The notes: generated by a model not told the origin, from the letters alone. DNA of 64,000 bases from Cordylochernes scorpioides (GCA_030710605.1 CP092876.1:67022115-67086114), one strand, 5' to 3'. Numbered from the stretch's first letter, positions 1 through 11,084 are shown. Numbers and translations are program-made.

Positions 1-386
1 AGTTGAATAAAATCAATATTAATTGGTTCCCTCGGTAATTGGAAGTTAAAGGAATAGTATCTTTCCTTGGAATTGTATCATTATTCTTGTCTCAAATAAA
101 TTGCCGTGTCATCCTGAATTTTGTCTTTCCTAATTTTCTACATTACAAAATCATCGTATCATCATGATAATATTTAGAGCAGATTGTTGAATTATAACAG
201 ATAAATTAGAATATTTATCTTGATTATTTTTAGACGAAAAGTTATTTCAAAAATTTTATTTGCTAGAAACCTTCCCAGTACTATACTAAATAACTTCCCA
301 AAGTTTCATGGCGTTCCAATGAGTGGTTTGGTCAGGCATAAAGGACAAACAGACACACATACATCCATTTTTATATATATAGATGA
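1..386 (+). repeat. 3' portion of a dispersed element (CTAG-head family)
   Basis: The stretch ends in a GGACAAACAGACACACAT-type tract followed by a run of TATATA and AGAT. The same ending occurs at 33040-33101, and its internal module (TGTCATCCTGAATTTTGTC, near 112) recurs at 32290. I read it as the distal half of the element seen complete at 31984-33101. A 99-residue open frame across 220-519 falls in this repeat and is not treated as a gene. Family identity (LINE-derived or SINE-like) is not settled by sequence alone. Confidence 0.6.
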
Positions 387-739
387 ATCTTATCCCAGTA
401 CAATATCACATTTGTACTATTTTTTCACAATACAATATATCGCCAAAAAGGACACGGAGATTTGTTGTTTTGTGTTTTCTCCTATAGTCGTGTCGTGTCC
501 GAAAGATAGATATTTGTGAATTGATATGAAAAAAAGAAACGTATACCTAGATGTTTTCAATTTAATATAATATTGATGCAAGGGATTATTTCAGTGAATA
601 CTGATTACTGTGGAAATCTCGAGTTTATTTCAACTGCCAAAATGAGTAACTCTACAATAAGTAGGATCCTCCACAATACAGATCGAGCAGCCAATCGAAC
701 TATCGCTACAAGACTTACAATCCCAGCAGTAGACAGTTC

Positions 740-1010
740 AAGAAGAGTCGGCGATAATTAGCGACCGACGCCCAGCTCCAGGAGTGAGATAAGGGCGATC
801 TTCTCATGGGAACTCGCTAAGGGGGTCAGCAGCTTCCGGATTTCTTGTCAATTGGGGCAATTAGCACTGCGATATGTGCCATCTCGGAGTGTCATTAGAT
901 CGGGGGACTTTCACACGTCCTGTCTGTCTATCTCCGTGTATGTTTGAATGGCGAAACTTGTCTCCTGTTGTTGATGTTTATCTCTGATTTGATCTTATAG
1001 AGCGTGTAGG
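740..1010. promoter_or_regulatory. GC-rich non-repetitive island, candidate regulatory element
   Basis: A balanced-composition block in otherwise AT-rich DNA, without long open frames, terminal repeats or similarity to other parts of the window. It holds homeodomain-type ATTAG cores and GATA-type sites (GATAAG, TTATCT). The flanks 387-740 and 1010-1790 are AT-rich with nothing I can identify. Function is inferred only from composition and from the recurrence of such islands before the Sox exon. Confidence 0.3.
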
Positions 1011-1791
1011 TCTTGTAGACTTGTTAGTCTTTGTCATTTTGCATGCCCTCGAACCTCTTGGTATTTTCTCTTCTACCTGTTTACATTCTTATATTTGTGG
1101 GCTCTTTCATTTTATCTACCAGGTATCTATGCCGATGTCCACTGTCTACTTGACTGTCGAGTTAAGAAATTTACTTCAAACTTTACAACGAGAGGAATAA
1201 TATCAACGTCCACTACAACCCTATTGTTTCAAATCCCTCCATTGAAAAGCCTTTAATATTTTTTAATTATAAAAGATTCGTATATTAAGCGCGGCGCAAT
1301 ATTTAGATATAAAATTTAGCCCAAAAATAAAAACATTTTAGCATTTTAGCGCAGCAAACGTATAATTTAAAAAATTCCTCAAGGTCTTAGACATTTACCC
1401 CATCAATTTTAAATTTCTTTTTGAAACATTATTTTTGAATTTTAAAATAAACATAAAATGTTTCCTACAAGTTTATAGTTAAAAAATGAAGCATTTTCCC
1501 TTGATATATGATTTAATAAAAAGAATGCACCTCTGTGTGGGATGAAAATAATATTTTGGTATAATAATAAGAGATGCTTATTTTTTTTAAATAGGGGATG
1601 AGGAAAAGTCAAATATCTTATATTCAATAAACAATGCCATTAGAAGCATTCAAAATTCCAATATTCTAAATTCGACGATTTTATTTGGAACGTTAGCATG
1701 TTCAAACAGTCTTAATAAGTTATAATCAAACCTAGAGGTACCATCTTCATATAAAGAACAAAAGAGCTTTTCAACAGATAATCAACTAGTG

Positions 1792-1993
1792 CAGGGGTCG
1801 GAAAACCGTTAAGTCGGAAGAGTCAAAAATTTCAATTTACATAATTTCAAAGTTTTTAAATAGCCACAAATTTTCTTGCCAACAATAAATAGTACTCGGA
1901 TAAATAATATTTGATTATGGAACTATATAAATAGCCGCAGCTTCACATCCAAAGAGCTGCATGTGACTCGCAAGCCTCAGTTGCCGATCCCTA
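1792..1993. mobile_element. hAT-type MITE, copy 1
   Basis: It begins CAGGGGTCGG and ends CCGATCCCTA, the classical hAT terminal inverted repeat with one decayed end base. It is flanked by 8-bp duplications AACTAGTG (1784-1791) and AACTAGTA (1994-2001), seven of eight bases matching, as expected for hAT insertion. There is no coding capacity. A second copy lies at 44059-44266. Confidence 0.9.
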
Positions 1994-2093
1994 AACTAGT
2001 AGAATCAAATAGATAATTCAATATAAGAATCCCAGTCATGATTATACTCCCATTTAATTTTCATTTTTTGAGTTTCCCGCAACAGCCACAAAA

Positions 2094-2270
2094 CTATGTT
2101 TCACTAGTGCGTGAATTTGGCATCAAACATTGAACAGCTCCAAATGACAAATGTGGTTCCCCAGACGGTGGCGGTTCCACGGTCCGGTGATCCCACGGAG
2201 AGAGTCGGTCCCTTGCCCCACTCCCCAACTTTCCTCTAAACCCCACCTTGTTACTTTCCCACACAAACTC
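2094..2270. promoter_or_regulatory. GC-rich island
   Basis: About 180 bp of GC-rich sequence with no repeat relative in the window. A 61-residue minus-strand frame crosses it without recognisable motifs, so I do not call a gene. Possible regulatory element, by composition only. Confidence 0.2.
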
Positions 2271-2454
2271 TAAAAACAAAACTTCAGCCTGATTTTTTTT
2301 CTGTCTTGACAGAATATTTATAAAAGTTAATAATTTCTATAAATAACTCATCTATATTTATTACAAATATTTTTATTAATGTGAAATTTAAACTATTTTA
2401 CACACGCTTATGATTTTTTTTCTTATTAAACAATTCTATTCTGTCATTACTGCA

Positions 2455-2640
2455 AGGATAGAATAATTAAACTGACCAAATCGCTAGGAGAGTTCACCAT
2501 TAATGAACCAGGCTTTCCCATTAATATATCATTGCAGTAAGGGCAGTAGAAAATGGTTTAATTTTAAAAAGAATCATACGCGTCTAAAATAGTTTATATT
2601 TTTTATAACAGATGGCGCGCTAATGCATCATATTATAATT
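2455..2640 (+). repeat. Hairpin repeat family A, copy 1
   Basis: Contains the family core (TTCACCA-TTAATGA-CCAGG-TTTCCC, then CATTGCAGTAAGGGCAGTAG) and the family tail AATCATACGCGTCTA...AACAGATGGCGCGCTAAT. The full order core-then-tail makes this one of the most complete forward copies. No open frame; 3' side ends in GATGGCGCGCTAATGCATCA. Confidence 0.8.
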
Positions 2641-2791
2641 TATTAATGTGCATTACTTTTTTAAACGTTTTCAACATGGAAAAACATTTGAATGCTACCT
2701 TCAACAAAATGTAAACTGGTCATGCCTTCTTTTCACCAATATAATTCACCTATTCTGTGTGTGATCAATAATTTTATTTCTCATATATATG

Positions 2792-2971
2792 CAGTTAAAC
2801 CTGTCTATAGCGCCCCCTCTAAATAGCGCCTTCCTCTCTATAGAGCCCGATTTTAAATACGTAGTACGATGCGTTTTATATCAATATTAATCAACCTGTC
2901 AATAACACCCCCTCTCTATAGTACCTTATTTTGGCGAGTCCCAAGAGGGGCGCTATAGACAGGTTTAACTG
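2792..2971. mobile_element. pogo/Tigger-like MITE
   Basis: A 180-bp element bounded by near-perfect inverted repeats: CAGTTAAACCTGTCTATAGC at the left and its complement at 2952-2971. CAGTNNAACC ends and TA target sites are typical of pogo-class Tc1/mariner derivatives. TA follows the right end; the left flank reads TG, probably mutated TA. A relative is nested in the array at 22472-22649. Confidence 0.85.
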
Positions 2972-3289
2972 TATATATACGGCGCGTTATTGCCTTATAA
3001 TAAAAAAAATCATTTTTAAATCAACATCCAATAACGACAAATAGCGCTTTTTTATTTGATGCAGCAAGTTATACGTTTTCCGTGCAAGAATTCTTTATTC
3101 AAATTAGAACTTTTCTAATTGTTGATTACAAGAATTGACTATCCTTGATCATCGTGACAGAATTATTAAGCAGATTGTGCTTGTACGAGGACTTTATTTG
3201 GATGCCTCGTACTAACATCTCAAGAGAATCCTCACAAAAGATAGACATAAGAAGTTTGATCCCTAAACAGGGACTATGGAATAGTTTTT

Positions 3290-3450
3290 ATTGTAAACAC
3301 TTGGTGACACTCCGCGGACCTTGCTAGAGTGATGAGAGGCGGATGGCACCGGTGAAGAGGCGCAGGTGTTTTCTGACCTCACTGCCATTGTCTTGGTTGT
3401 CACTACTGTCGACCCTGACTTGTCCAACTTGGCTCAAGCTTGCTCGCTTG
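3290..3450. promoter_or_regulatory. GC-rich island
   Basis: Short GC-rich stretch (CTCCGCGGACC... through GTCGACCCTGAC) with E-box-like CAGGTG. No repeat relatives seen. The following 3450-3950 is AT-rich and featureless to me. Confidence 0.2.
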
Positions 3451-4039
3451 TAGCTACTATTATCTTCCTAAGCTAAAATAATAACAATAATAATAGAATT
3501 GAGATAGAAAATACTGACTAATATTACCACTAGGACTATCAATGCGTATCTCTATTGAGTTAATAAACAGACAAACATTTAATGAATAAACAGTTATGGC
3601 TTTTTAATCGATAGTATGAGACTAGATTGTTGGATAAGTCAGTATAAGGAGCTTTAACTTGCTTACCAGTTGCACAGCCATATGCTTACTGTAGTCATCG
3701 GTAGCGCTGACTTGTCCTGATAGATCTTAGCGGCTTTGTATGCAAATAGAACATTATTTGCTTATTTCGACTCAGGTATTTGACTGATGGTATTTTGAAC
3801 CATGATTTTTCCTTAGCAACATATATATAGATTTAGAAATCTCTATACTTTCTAATTGCCTTTAGGCCGCGATAACACTGGAAGAATGGACTAAGATCAA
3901 CTACAGTTGTTCTATGCTAATTTCTTCTTGACTTTAACCTTCCTACCAGTTTGATAGAACGTAGTTCAGTTCTGTGATGGAGTCTTAGTCCTAGATTTAA
4001 CTAGGGACGACTGAGTCGATTTAGATGAGACGTATCCAA

Positions 4040-5605
4040 TACAGATCGTCCTAGTTTGGAGTATAGTCCAATTAATAAGTCCAGCCGTGACATATTCAAT
4101 ATACAGATCATCCTATGTGGGATTATAGCACTAAATAGATCAGGCCGCGGATATTCCAATCAAGATAGTCCTAGGATGTACTATAGTCCAATAAAGAGTT
4201 CCAGCCGTGGATTATTTAAACAGACCGTCCTGAGAAAGTTGGGTCCAATGAAGAAGTTCAGCTGTGACATATCGAATATACAGACCGTCCTATGTCGGAT
4301 TATAGCAATAAATAGGTATTCCAATCTAGATAGTCCTAGGATGTACTATAGTCCAATAAAGAGTTCCAGCCGTGGATTATTCAATCCAGACCGTCCTGAG
4401 AGAGTTAGGTCCAATGAAGAAGTTCAGCTGTGACATATCGAATATACAGACCGTCCTATGTCGGATTATAGCAATAAATAGGTATTCCGATCTAGATAGT
4501 CCTAGGATGTACTATGGTCCAATAAAGAGTTCCAGCCGTGGATTATTCAATCCAGACCGTCCTGAGAGAGTTAGGTCCAATGAAGAAGTTCAGCTGTGAC
4601 ATATCCAATATACAGTCCGTCCTATGTCGGATTATAGCAATAAATAGGTATTCCAATCTAGATAGTCCTAGGATGTACTATAGTCCAATAAAGAGTTCCA
4701 GCCGTGGATTATTCCATCCAGACCGTCCTATGAGAGTTGGGTCCAATGAAGAAGTTCAGCTGTGACATATCCAATATACAGATCGTCCTATGTCGAATTA
4801 TAGCAATAAATAGGTATTCCAATCTAGATAGTCCTAGGATGTACTATAGTCCAATAAAGAGTTCCAGCCGTGGATTATTCAATCCAGACCGTCCTGAGAG
4901 AGTTAGGTCAAATGAAGAAGTTCAGCTGTGACATATCCAATATACAGTCCGTCCTATGTCGAATTATAGCAATAAATAGGTATTCCAATCTAGATAGTCC
5001 TAGGATGTACTATAGTCCAATAAAGAGTTCCAGCCGTGGATTATTCCATCCAGACCGTCCTATGAGAGTTGGGTCCAATGAAGAAGTTCAGCTGTGACAT
5101 ATCCAATATACAGATCGTCCTATGTCGAATTATAGCAATAAATAGGTATTCCAATCTAGATAGTCCTAGGATGTACTATAGTCCAATAAAGAGTTCCAGC
5201 CGTGGATTATTCAATCCAGACCGTCCTATGAGAGTTGGGTCCAATGAAGAAGTTCAGCTGTGACATATCCAATATACAGATCGTCCTATGTCGAATTATA
5301 GCAATAAATAGGTATTCCAATCTAGATAGTCCTAGGATGTACTATAGTCCAATAAAGAGTTCCAGCCGTGGATTATTCCATCCAGACCGTCCTGAGAGAG
5401 TTAGGTCCAATGAAGAAGTTCAGCTGTGACATATCCAATATACAGTCCGTCCTATGTCGAATTATAGCAATAAATAGGTATTCCAATCTAGATAGTCCTA
5501 GGATGTACTATAGTCCAATAAAGAGTTCCAGCCGTGGATTATTCAATCTAGACCGTCCTGAGAGAGTTGAGTCCAATGAAGAAGTCCACAACCGCAGCTA
5601 ATCCA
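4040..5605 (+). repeat. 166-bp higher-order tandem satellite
   Basis: About eight to nine head-to-tail units of 166 bp. Landmarks such as GTCCTAGGATGTACTATAG recur at 166-bp spacing. Each unit is itself three diverged monomers of roughly 60, 59 and 47 bp that share a GTCCTA...CCAAT...CAGC-GTG...ATTCAAT plan. At the left edge (4096-4160) the third monomer is full length and carries AGATCAGGCCGCGG-like sequence that the later units have lost. Both edges decay into more divergent monomers (3960-4040 and 5605-5665). Open frames inside it shift by one base per unit, so they are not coding. Confidence 0.95.
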
Positions 5606-5664
5606 ATCGAGACAATCCCGTGAAGCAAGCGCTGCTGAAAGGTCGCGGATTATTCACGTATTGT

Positions 5665-6147
5665 TCGCAAGCGGCCGGCCGGCCACTCGAGCGAACACCT
5701 CAAGGTCTAGGCTTAACCTAAATACTCGGACATTGCCTCCTAATTGGACAGAAAGTGAGAAACGTCCTCTACATCTGCCACAAGTCTTCCTTCCTATCCC
5801 AGCGGCCTTCAAGTTATTGATTGATAAATCTCTTCTTTAAACGTCTCTCTCGATGACATTTCAATACTTTCTAAGCTGATACCTGTAGTGCTTGAATATA
5901 TTTCAAAATGTATCTTAATGATGATATTTAGGATTAAATGTATTTTCTATATAAGAGATTCTCTTAAATATTTCGTCTAATAAAAAATAAGTCCCAAAGT
6001 AAGCCGACACAAGGACATTGCGTTTTCTTCATATTTAGCTATAAAAAAAGGCACCAAGAATTTGAACTTTTAAATTTTCTATCAATCCAAATTTTTCCAT
6101 CATTCCAAATAGTCATTCCAAATGTTTACACTTGAGACGGATATATA
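5665..6147. other. Intergenic, no gene seen
   Basis: A short GC-rich opening (GGCCGGCCGGCC at about 5674) passes into AT-rich DNA with no terminal repeats, long frames or RNA motifs that I can recognise. Confidence 0.6.
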
Positions 6148-6300
6148 CACTCGTGGACAAAACTTAAGGAAGTTAAAAGTTATTGATATCACTGATCGTT
6201 TATTTATTCATTTTTTTTAAGGAGACAGAGGCAAATTTGTTCACACCTGGTTCACACTTGGTTACCGTGTAATCAAATCACCAAAGGCGAGTTTAAATAG
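6148..6300 (+). mobile_element. Tc1-type MITE family B, left part
   Basis: Starts after TATA with CACTCGTGGACAAAACTTAA and runs through the family-internal GGAGACAGAGGCAA and CACACTTGGTTA. The right terminal repeat is absent; the sequence passes directly into a mariner-like coding fragment. Best-preserved relative is 9948-10160. Confidence 0.75.
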
Positions 6301-6302
6301 GG

Positions 6303-6473
6303 CGATACAAACCTCGCAGGCGAAGTGGTCGACTATCAAATTTCGACGACCGGCCACTTCTAGCAGCCGTGGTAAAGGACGAAAGCTTGACAACGTTAAT
6401 GTTGGCCGAAAAATACAATTTGGACCATTTTACCATTGTTCGTTGTCTCTACAAGCTCAGAATCTGTAACTGA
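6303..6473 (+). pseudogene. Mariner-type transposase fragment (helix-turn-helix)
   Basis: A frame beginning upstream of 6318 reads RRSGRLSNFDDRPLLAAVV, then DESLTTLMLAEKYNLDHFT, then a stop at 6471-6473. The pattern RSGR-S-DD followed by a second helix-turn-helix (E-LT-LA-K-N-HFTIVR-L) matches the DNA-binding half of mariner transposases, which normally continues into the catalytic domain. Here everything downstream is missing. It sits immediately after a MITE left end, so it may be the remnant of a longer element that gave rise to family B. Confidence 0.6.
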
Positions 6474-6559
6474 AGCTGTGATTGTAAATATGCTTCTGAA
6501 TAATCATTAAAAAAACCTACATTGTTGAAAAAACAAGTCGCAATAATTATACACCTGTT

Positions 6560-6915
6560 CAATATTCACCAGAATTTCATCCAATGCATGAAATATTCTA
6601 GCGGACATGCTTCTTGTGTGTCCGCCGGTACAGCGGATATAGATTCCGTGTCAGCCCCCCGCGCCCAACAAGCGTGTCGAAGGCCCCCGGAGTTTCCGGG
6701 CAACGTGGGGATACATATTTTTTTTAGGGAGGGAAGGGAGGGGCAGATAACGGTCCGTGTGGCAGTTCTGGGAAAGGTCTGTCTTGCCTTTCTGAGCGAC
6801 CACATCTCTTCATGTCATCGCAAATATCAAACACTAATTACCCGGCCGGTCGGTCTCTGCGTCATCCCGAACGACACCAGGAAAATCTCGGCCGTTCCAA
6901 GATATATTTCCTTCT
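6560..6915. promoter_or_regulatory. GC-rich island with no clear coding signal
   Basis: A 350-bp GC-rich block with open frames on both strands (6522-6938 plus, 6566-6805 minus). The opposing frames cover the same DNA and neither shows a domain, so they are read as composition artefacts. A purine run (GGGAGGGAAGGGAGGGG, about 6728-6744) could form non-B DNA. Candidate cis-element upstream of the Sox exon. Confidence 0.3.
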
Positions 6916-6973
6916 GTGGCAGTAGATATTATTTCTAATGTCATGGTTACTTCTAATATATAACGTCCATCTG

Positions 6974-7659
6974 ATAAGGCACAATTTGGATTGTAGATTA
7001 TAAACACAAGGTAATAAGACCAAATCCAAATGAATAGTATCTAAACACTATTTACTACTTACACTTTTACTACTACAATTTACAATATACCACTTACACT
7101 ACAGTTTTACTACTACAATTTACAATTTAGTACTTACACTACACTTTTAATACTACAATTTACAATTTAGTACTTACACTACACTTTTAATACTACAATT
7201 TACAATTTAGTACTTACACTACACTTTTAATACTACAATTTACAATTTAGTACTTACACTACACTTTTAATACTACAATTTACTACTTACACTACACTTT
7301 TACTACTAAAATTTTCTAATTACACTACACTTTTACTACTACAATTCACAATTTACCACTTACACTACAGTTTTACTACTACAATTTACAATTTAGTACT
7401 TACACTACACTTTTAATACTACAATTTACAATTTAGCACTTACACTACACTTTTAATACTACAATTTACTACTTACACTACACTTTTACTACTAAATTTT
7501 TCTAATTACACTACACTTTTACTACTACAATTCACATTATCACATACAATACTTACACTACAGTTTTACTACTACAATTTACAATTTTACTACTTATACT
7601 TACCTACACTATAAACACTATTTATTTATCTGGATTTGGTTTTATTACCTTGTGTTTAG
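6974..7659. mobile_element. MITE family C carrying an internal minisatellite
   Basis: Inverted repeats of 28 bp with one mismatch, TAAACACAAGGTAATAAGAC at 7001 and its complement ending at 7658, enclose a tandem array. Outside them, AACGTCCATCTG (6962-6973) and AACGCCCATCTG (7660-7671) are near-identical direct repeats that could mark the insertion. The left outer segment also matches the compact copy at 50360-50505, so they are one family. Confidence 0.75.
7041..7610 (+). repeat. 40-bp AT-rich minisatellite
   Basis: Units of exactly 40 bp in the central part (TACTTACACTACACTTTTAA then TACTACAATTTACAATTTAG), with shortened and variant units toward both edges, about 14 in all. No spacers distinct from the repeats, so this is not a CRISPR array. 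It fills the interior of MITE 6974-7659. Confidence 0.95.
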
Positions 7660-7727
7660 AACGCCCATCTGCATTGTTAGGATGGAATTAGTCAATGCTA
7701 GTTTAAAATGAAAATTTGTTCTCCTAG

Positions 7728-7965
7728 TTGAAGGAATCCACCAAAGGGCGTTTCGTGATTATAAACCTGACATAGGATGGTCTCTATAATGATTATTGTA
7801 ATAATAACAAGTGTTTGATGAACTTAGACCGAGCTGAATATGTGAATATTTTGGGAAATTTATCGAAATATATTCAATTCACTGTAAGTAGCTTTTCTCT
7901 CTCTTTTTAATACTGATTTATTTGGCCTTTGTATTTGCGTATACGTAATTTTTATTATTATAAGG
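7728..7965 (+). repeat. Dispersed repeat E, copy 1
   Basis: Shares order and sequence with 26888-27160: GTTGAAGGAATCCA, TATAAACCT-AC, GACCGAGCTG-ATGTGTGAATATT, and a final TTTGG-TTTGT-TTGCGT. Same orientation in both. No terminal repeats or coding frame found; family unidentified. Confidence 0.65.
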
Positions 7966-8284
7966 TGAAAACTTCTCCAATAAGTGATGTTGAAATGAAA
8001 TATTTGGAATATTTATATTGGAATTTTGGTGTATAGAAACTAGATTATTTTTATATTAAACTTCACATAAAGCGTAAGTTTCTCTCACCAGGTTCTTTAT
8101 CAGACGTTACTACACAAAATCTTATCTATCTACACCAGCCTTTCCTTATTTAAACAGTTACACAAATTTGTATGTGTTTGAGAGAAGAAATAAATATGTT
8201 ATTCAAACTATTAAATATGAGATTTGCACAAAAAGGCTACTATTTTAAATATTATTATAAGAAAACTATTGTATTTATCATTTT

Positions 8285-8380
8285 TCTGTAATAAAAATAG
8301 ACACTTCGGCCAGTTAAAGTTTTATTTTATTAACGTTTCAACAATAATCTTCTGTCTTCGTCAGAAGATATGGATAAAAA
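8285..8380 (-). repeat. Penelope-like motif, copy 1
   Basis: On the minus strand, CTGACGA (8358-8364), a weak stem GACA/TGTT, then GAAACG (8334-8339), followed by an A/T-rich segment and ACTGGCCGAAGTGTCT. This order resembles the decayed hammerhead-type terminal motif of Penelope-like retroelements. I could not find a good third stem or cleavage triplet. The same flank (ACTGGCCGAAGTGTCT) is at 15955-16135. Confidence 0.5.
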
Positions 8381-8689
8381 TATAAATAGAAAACATTTGG
8401 AAAGGCTTTAATTTTTTTTCTGAGGTTGCAAGGGTGTTCTCACGCGATTTTTCGAATTTAGTACAAATTTATCATATCCGGTATTCTCACGATAATGACT
8501 ATCTTCTGAATGTAAAGGCAAACAACTGTTCATAGAATATCGAGTATATATATTAATTATGTAAATATGGCAATCAATAGATTGAAGTACACATGGTTGT
8601 GTTCGCACCAGCCATTTCAATATAACTATCACAGAATGTGTAGACGGACAAATAAGAAGAAAGCTATTGACGATAATGTTCTTGGAAAG

Positions 8690-9240
8690 ACACTGTGAAT
8701 AATGCATCGGTCTGTCGACTCTGTACAGGTCATCAATAACTTTCTAGCCCTCGATGACAAACCGGGCTATAATTTACAGATTACTCCACACACCTACTAT
8801 GATAAGCATATGGAAATGTGCAGCTGCCGTTGTCCTCCGGGACAGTAGGCGCCACACCTTGTTGGTCGACACCGAGACGACCTAAGGGCACCAACCCGGA
8901 ATCCTCTGACTCCATTAAGCTGGACGCTGCCAATTAAACTGACAATGGCGGGAGCGAGGGAGTCGGATGCTTTCGATGAGCGTTTAATGCCTACGCCGAA
9001 CAAGTCGGGCAAGGTCATTACTCCGCTAAAAAAGACCCTAATACCTCGGCGATGCCATTAAAAAGTTATAACTGGAAATGTCTTGAGCCTGACCACACGG
9101 CGAACTTCTGAGAACGTCGTCCTCGTCTGCTAATCAATTATTGCTTCTTAATTAGCCCCGTGTCGTTCCAGAAATTGATACTTTTTATTTGGGCGTATTT
9201 TCTTGGCCTTGTACGTTCCTGGCTCAGCAAGGTCTTTCGT
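8690..9240. promoter_or_regulatory. Large GC-rich island, candidate conserved regulatory element
   Basis: The longest non-repetitive balanced-composition block near the Sox exon. It contains homeodomain-like TAATTA/CAATTA cores (AATCAATTATTGC, TTAATTAGC) and E-boxes (CAGCTG near 8821). Frames are short and opposed. Candidate enhancer by composition and position only. Confidence 0.35.
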
Positions 9241-9947
9241 TCGTTTTTGCTGTTGAAGCTTTCTCTCTCTCTCTAGGCAGCGAACTTTTGACGTAAAATT
9301 TGTATGGCCTTTACTCACATGCCTTCTTGACTTCTATGCATTTCAATAAACAGTACAGAACTATTCTCAATCTAAATATACTTACAAATTGAGTATAAAA
9401 AGACCAATTTTTTGCAATATGTTTCGTTATTAAAATTCGGAATGCTTTTAAACGTTAACTCCTACTGAATTTTGATAAAACTCTTCTATCAACCTATTTA
9501 TATTGTTGTCTTCATGCTAAATCAACATTGATAGGTTCAAAAGAAAGATATAGACATCTACATTAAACGATTAAACAATTTTTTAAATGTATATATGAAA
9601 AATATATTTTATATTCTTTCTTAATCAAAAAATATTATTGTTATTAATTTTTTTTATCGAGAATATATATACTAAAAAAAATAAATAAACAAATTCTTTT
9701 CATAAAAAACTCATAATTCAATCAAGTTTCAGCAAATTAGCGAATCTCAAATATTTAGAATTGCGTAATGGGAAACCTGGGTAACAGGTAGTTGTATACA
9801 GTAGTATATATCTGAAAGTCATTCTTCCTTTTTTGATATTTTTTTTCTTATTCTTAGACTCCTTAAAGAGTTTATTCAAGACGGAATGTCTTAATAAAAA
9901 GCTTTTGTTGTAGTAAACGTATTTAATAGTATAAGGTTCATTATATA

Positions 9948-10160
9948 CACTTATGGACAAAACTTAAGGAGGTATAAAGTCTTTGACGTCATCTTTTTTT
10001 TTTTTTTTTTTTTAAGGAGACCGAGGCAATTTTGTTCACACTTGGTTATCTCGTGTGTCTTCAATGAATTCATTGTGTATCATATATCTTTTAGAGGTAT
10101 AATATGAATCCCGATATACATGCTAAAAGGTACAAATTCCTTAAGTTTTGTCCATGAGTA
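9948..10160. mobile_element. Tc1-type MITE family B, near-complete copy
   Basis: Terminal inverted repeats CACTTATGGACAAAACTTAA (left) and TTAAGTTTTGTCCATGAGTA (right) with TA on both sides. Internal landmarks: GGAGACCGAGGCAATTTTG, CTTGGTTATCTCGTGTGTCT, and ATGCTAAAAGGTACAA. 213 bp, no coding capacity. Serves as the reference for copies at 6148, 20511, 53445, 54664 and 55269. Confidence 0.9.
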
Positions 10161-10486
10161 TACATGATACATGGATATATATGGTGTAAGATTATATACG
10201 TGCAGAATATCATTCGATAGATGGGAATCGCACTAAATAGAAGAAGATTGGTAGTTAGGTTTGGTTTAAGTTGGATGAAATTAAAGATAATTATAAATTT
10301 TAAAAGGCTAGGAATTAGCCTGTTGATAACTCCATTAAGATATAAAAACAATCTATTTCTCGATTTATTATTTTATGTATATCTACTGTCCTCAAAGCTT
10401 ATGTCTATATTTCATCTAAATTACTCATTCCAAGAGCCTAACATCAGTATTAGTATAAAAGGAAAACCGAAAAAAACAATATTATA

Positions 10487-10640
10487 GCGGTATGGTAGAT
10501 TAAACTGACAAAACCGCTGGGAGGGTTCACCAATGATAAGCCAGGGTTTCCCATCATTTTATCATTGCAGTAAGGGCAGTAGAAAATTGATTTAATTTTA
10601 AAAGAATCATAAGCGTTAAAAATAGTTCAAATTTCTTATA
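10487..10640 (+). repeat. Hairpin repeat family A, copy 2
   Basis: Very clear core: AGCGGTATGGTAGATTAAAC, AAACCGCTGGGAGGGTTCAC, GATAAGCCAGGGTTTCCC and CATTGCAGTAAGGGCAGTAG, then AATCATAAGCGT. AGCGGT and ACCGCT bracket the 5' part as a short inverted pair. Confidence 0.85.
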
Positions 10641-10679
10641 AGGTATTTGATGAGGATTATTAAAACAGGATCGCTTCAC

Positions 10680-10990
10680 ACGAGTGATACGTTCCGAAAT
10701 GACTTAAGTGGAGTCCAGTCTTTAAATGAAGTTAAAGGCGATGGGAGCTAGTTCCGCCATTACCGCGGAGTTAATGGCAAAACGTGCGGACCACCGCCCC
10801 AACTCACGGAAATCAATACGCCGTAAAAAGTAATCCACGCCGCTACAAAAACGGCATAATAAGCGAAATAGTGGCAATTTGCTGCTCCTGGCTTTCTGGA
10901 ATGTCGAATTGGATTAGTCCCTAATTCCTCTGGACACTTCAGACTTACCTCCATTTTTTTTGTCAAATTCTTTGACATATGTCCCGTCTA
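10680..10990. promoter_or_regulatory. GC-rich island
   Basis: Non-repetitive block with CCGCGGAGTTAATGG and repeated CGCC-type motifs, bounded by AT-rich repeats. No domain in its 72-residue minus-strand frame. Candidate regulatory element about 2 kb upstream of the Sox exon. Confidence 0.3.
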
Positions 10991-11084
10991 CCATAGTCTT
11001 ACTACCACTTAACTATATTCATTACTAGTTAACAGTATCGTAAAGATAGTGGCTGTCTGTGGCCGGCATTCATAGAATTTAGAA

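Noticed and set aside
220-519. 99-residue frame near the left edge
   Set aside because: It overlaps the tail of a dispersed element; the tail encodes a similar peptide by repetition at 32940-33097, so it is not independent evidence for a gene.
4056-5601. Overlapping 64-125 residue frames in the 166-bp satellite
   Set aside because: The unit length is not divisible by three, so the reading frame changes in each unit; the frames are repeats of one non-coding sequence.
5670-5692. GGCCGGCCGGCC followed by CTCGAG, resembling a cloning polylinker
   Set aside because: No other vector-like sequence nearby, and the stretch lies within a diverged satellite edge, so chance GC sequence is more likely.
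6522-6938. 138-residue plus frame and opposing 79-residue minus frame
   Set aside because: Both cover a GC-rich island, overlap each other, and show no domain or splice logic.
7041-7610. Regular 40-bp repeats suggesting a CRISPR array
   Set aside because: No unique spacers between repeats; eukaryotic context; it is a minisatellite inside a MITE.
10500-10560. Hammerhead-ribozyme-like order in family A (GAAAC, then CTGATGA, with CTGGC/GCCAG able to pair)
   Set aside because: Only about 19 nt separate GAAA from CTGATGA, too few for stems III and I and a cleavage triplet, and the stronger GGGAGGG/CCTCCC hairpin uses the same bases.
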